NCBI GenBank assembly: GCA_003151735.1
Contig: PLYI01000054.1
Location: 62,001-126,000 of the forward strand
Direction: 5' to 3'
Length of the DNA: 64,000 bases
DNA from: Candidatus Bathyarchaeota archaeon
GTDB lineage: Archaea > Thermoproteota > Bathyarchaeia > Bathyarchaeales > Bathycorpusculaceae
A model generated the notes under the pieces. That model was not told the DNA's origin, made no database searches, and was given only the letters and a program-made list of their open reading frames with translations. Each line of letters opens with the position of its first letter. Within the stretch, counting starts at the first letter, position 1. The position numbers and the translations under genes were made by a program. Below are positions 62,351 through 64,000 of the stretch, in pieces.

Positions 62351-63106
62351 ATGCCAAAACCTGATCCAACGCAAAAAACAAAAAAGCAGCGGTGCCTCTG
62401 GCTGGATGAATTAAGCACCAAACAAGCAAGCCCAAGCCGCAAAAGACGACGCAATCGTAATTTTTCCCATTGGAAGCGTCGAGGAACATGGCGACCCCCT
62501 GCCTCTATGCACAGACAGCATCCAACCCGAATACATTGCTTTGAAAGTAGCTGAGAAAACAGGGTGTTTTGTTGCTCCCTCGCTGAGGTATGGAATTTGT
62601 AATGCAGGCGCAATTTTGCGGGCACAATAACGATTGAATTTGATACATTTTACAGGATGGTTCATGAGATATTGTCCGAGTTGATCCGTAACGGTTTTAG
62701 AAGAATCATCGTGCTTAGCGGTCATGCGGGCAATTCTCATATGGTTGCGCTTCGGCTTGCAGCACAAGACATCGTCATAAAAAAAGATGAGGCGAAAGCG
62801 GAGAAGAAAACTCGGATTATGGTTCTATCAGATTACGACTTTGCAAAAGAATTAACACCTAAATATGCTTCAGAAAAAGATGGGCACGCAGGCACACTTG
62901 AGACATCCCGGGTAATGTCAATTAAACCTGAGCTTATCAAAGCGAAAGGTTCCTCTAGCTTCCCAGAGATGCCACGTTTCGAGGTTGTTGCGCACCCTGA
63001 ACTTTACTTTCCCAGCGGAGTCAACGGTGACCCCACAGCAGCATCTGCAGAAAAGGGACAAAAAATAAACGAGTACATAATTGAACAGGTCGCAAAATTA
63101 GTGTAG
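62351..63106 (+). pseudogene. Creatininase-family amidohydrolase with frameshifts
   Basis: Three frames together give a creatininase-like protein: a start with CLWLDELSTKQA; then, after a shift near 62430, IVIFPIGSVEEHGDPLPLCT (metal Glu/His) and GCFVAPSLRYGICNAG; then, after a shift near 62612, FAGTITIEFDTFYRMVHEIL, RRIIVLSGHAGNSHMV and DGHAGTLETSRVMSIKPELI. Active family members hydrolyse cyclic amides or act on formamide-type substrates. The breaks suggest a pseudogene or two indels; catalytic residues are otherwise present. Confidence 0.8.
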
Positions 63107-63187
63107 ACCATTAAGGAATAAGCAACTTACCCCATTTAGGATTGGATAACAAAGAAAAAGAATAGTGATAAATGCCTTAGCGTTTGT

Positions 63188-63367
63188 TTATTTCTTTGGT
63201 TTTGCGGGAGCTTTAGAGGCAGCGCTTTTTGCTGATGCTTTAACAGGTTTCATGGGGTCCTCGCAACAAATAAGTTCGCATGTTTCGTCGCATTCACATG
63301 GATTTTCAATCAAAACAACAAGGCCGCATTCATCACACTTATACTGTTCACCTTTCTTTTTTGCCAA
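63188..63367 (-). CDS. Desulforedoxin-like iron protein with Lys/Ala/Pro tail
   Basis: EQYKCDECGLVVLIENPCEC, then DETCELICCEDPMKPVK is the desulforedoxin/desulfoferrodoxin N-terminal motif (CxxC...CELICC), which binds one iron through four Cys. The superoxide reductase domain is absent, so it is a stand-alone module, perhaps an electron carrier. The C-terminus is a basic Ala/Pro/Lys tail (ASAKSAASKAPAKPKK). TTG at 63367 is preferred because GGTGA sits 4 bp upstream. Confidence 0.75.
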   Translation of the reverse strand: MAKKKGEQYKCDECGLVVLIENPCECDETCELICCEDPMKPVKASAKSAASKAPAKPKK

Positions 63368-63655
63368 AAAATCACCTTCTAAAAAGCCGATACATAATGA
63401 ATTGTCTTCTAAAAATACAAGAATTTCTGGAAAAAGCACATTTTAGACCCAGTAACTCAATCTATCAAAATTAAACATTAAATTTCCATGAGTCAAACCT
63501 GCCTACAGAAAAAACCAGTAAACATCAAACTGCAAGCATATTTCACTGATATTTTCGGTTTTTGCATGGATAACTCCGGAAAGTATGATCATATGAGGCC
63601 GTCTGAAACAAAGCTTGTATGTTAAACAGTAGAGTTAACGGCTGATGGATGGAGT

Positions 63656-63973
63656 ATGAAGGGAGCAATAGTATTCCTCGTAGTATTTGCAATAGTTCTC
63701 GTCGTTACCTTAGCATACATATCGATTCCGCCTGGAAAAGCCATATATCGAGCAGATCTGCCCAACACAGAACAATACACCTCAACCTACGCAATAGCTG
63801 GTACCAACGCCTTCGCGTTAATAATCGCTGTTTTCAACGGCGTCATCTACGCGTTCGTAGCTTGGCTAATATTCACGTTAGCGACGTGGGGCAGCAGGAA
63901 AGACAAAAACCAGCAGAAAGTAGTCGTCATCGTAAACAACCAAACCACATCATCACCGCCACCACCCCAATAA
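63656..63973 (+). CDS. Small two-helix membrane protein
   Basis: KGAIVFLVVFAIVLVVTLAY is the first helix, then a loop with ISIPPGKAIYRADLPNTEQY, a second helix region (AFALIIAVFNGVIYAFVAWL), and a polar C-terminus (GSRKDKNQQKVV) ending in Ser/Pro. No family is recognised. The 216 bp upstream of it holds no other gene. Confidence 0.55.
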   Translation: MKGAIVFLVVFAIVLVVTLAYISIPPGKAIYRADLPNTEQYTSTYAIAGTNAFALIIAVFNGVIYAFVAWLIFTLATWGSRKDKNQQKVVVIVNNQTTSSPPPPQ

Positions 63974-64000
63974 TCACGTGGCAGCAAGCCAAACCCACTA

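Overview
The window reads as a chromosomal segment of a mesophilic TACK-type archaeon. Candidatus Bathyarchaeia is my best guess, inferred from gene content and not proven. Archaeal markers are RadA, an NFACT-type ribosome-rescue factor, Dpo4 with a C-terminal PCNA-binding box, archaeal ValRS and MetRS, family-4 uracil-DNA glycosylase, a MptN-like ATP-grasp ligase, an archaeal thiolase/HMG-CoA synthase pair, a CdvA-like protein, and TATA-box promoters with GTG/TTG starts. A complete bacterial-type uvrB-uvrA-uvrC set is also present. I see no rRNA, CRISPR array, insertion sequence or prophage.

Layout. 1-4.6 kb: the 5' part of trpE, cutA, a winged-helix/DUF5752 protein, trmO, a broken glycerophosphodiesterase and a DUF362 protein. 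4.7-7.6 kb: tRNA-Lys(CTT), an unknown 311-aa protein and several broken small membrane genes. 7.6-14.2 kb: uvrCAB. 14.3-22.6 kb: a heme-type membrane protein, a PepSY protein, an OB-fold ssDNA-binding protein, a YIP1 protein, a DUF35-HMG-CoA synthase fusion overlapping a thiolase-like gene, and nicotinate phosphoribosyltransferase. 22.7-26.5 kb: a decayed MacB/FtsX-type ABC transporter. 26.6-30.7 kb: radA with a PIP-box partner, and NFACT. 31-41.1 kb: small enzymes, UDG, methyltransferase, peroxiredoxin, a divergent CysRS paralogue, a radical SAM/Dpo4 pair and a molybdopterin oxidoreductase. 41.2-49.3 kb: a minus-strand block of GT39, PHP, metG, nadX and valS. 49.8-51.5 kb: a TPP riboswitch, thiT and a PurM-like gene. 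53-57.7 kb: two convergent P-type ATPases. 58-64 kb: a surface protein, radical SAM, the CdvA-like protein with a huge low-complexity tail, PadR, tRNA-Lys(TTT), a broken creatininase and a desulforedoxin-like protein.

Themes. DNA repair is dense (UvrABC, RadA, UDG, Dpo4, SPL-like radical SAM, SSB). NAD supply is represented by NadX and PncB, and isoprenoid entry by the thiolase/HMGCS pair. Thiamine uptake is under a riboswitch whose 3' strand carries the ribosome-binding site.

The most interesting observations are: (i) a dispersed intergenic repeat of about 75-100 bp in three good copies plus one partial copy; (ii) a thiolase-like protein missing its nucleophilic Cys and catalytic His, beside a fused DUF35-HMGCS; (iii) a CysRS paralogue with altered zinc ligands; (iv) a RadA-linked protein with a PCNA-binding box; (v) a CdvA-like protein with a roughly 380-residue Pro/Glu/Ala/Val tail; (vi) a likely two-site operator around the padR TATA box. 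Many genes carry frameshifts or stops while the long housekeeping genes are intact, so real gene decay and local assembly errors are both possible.
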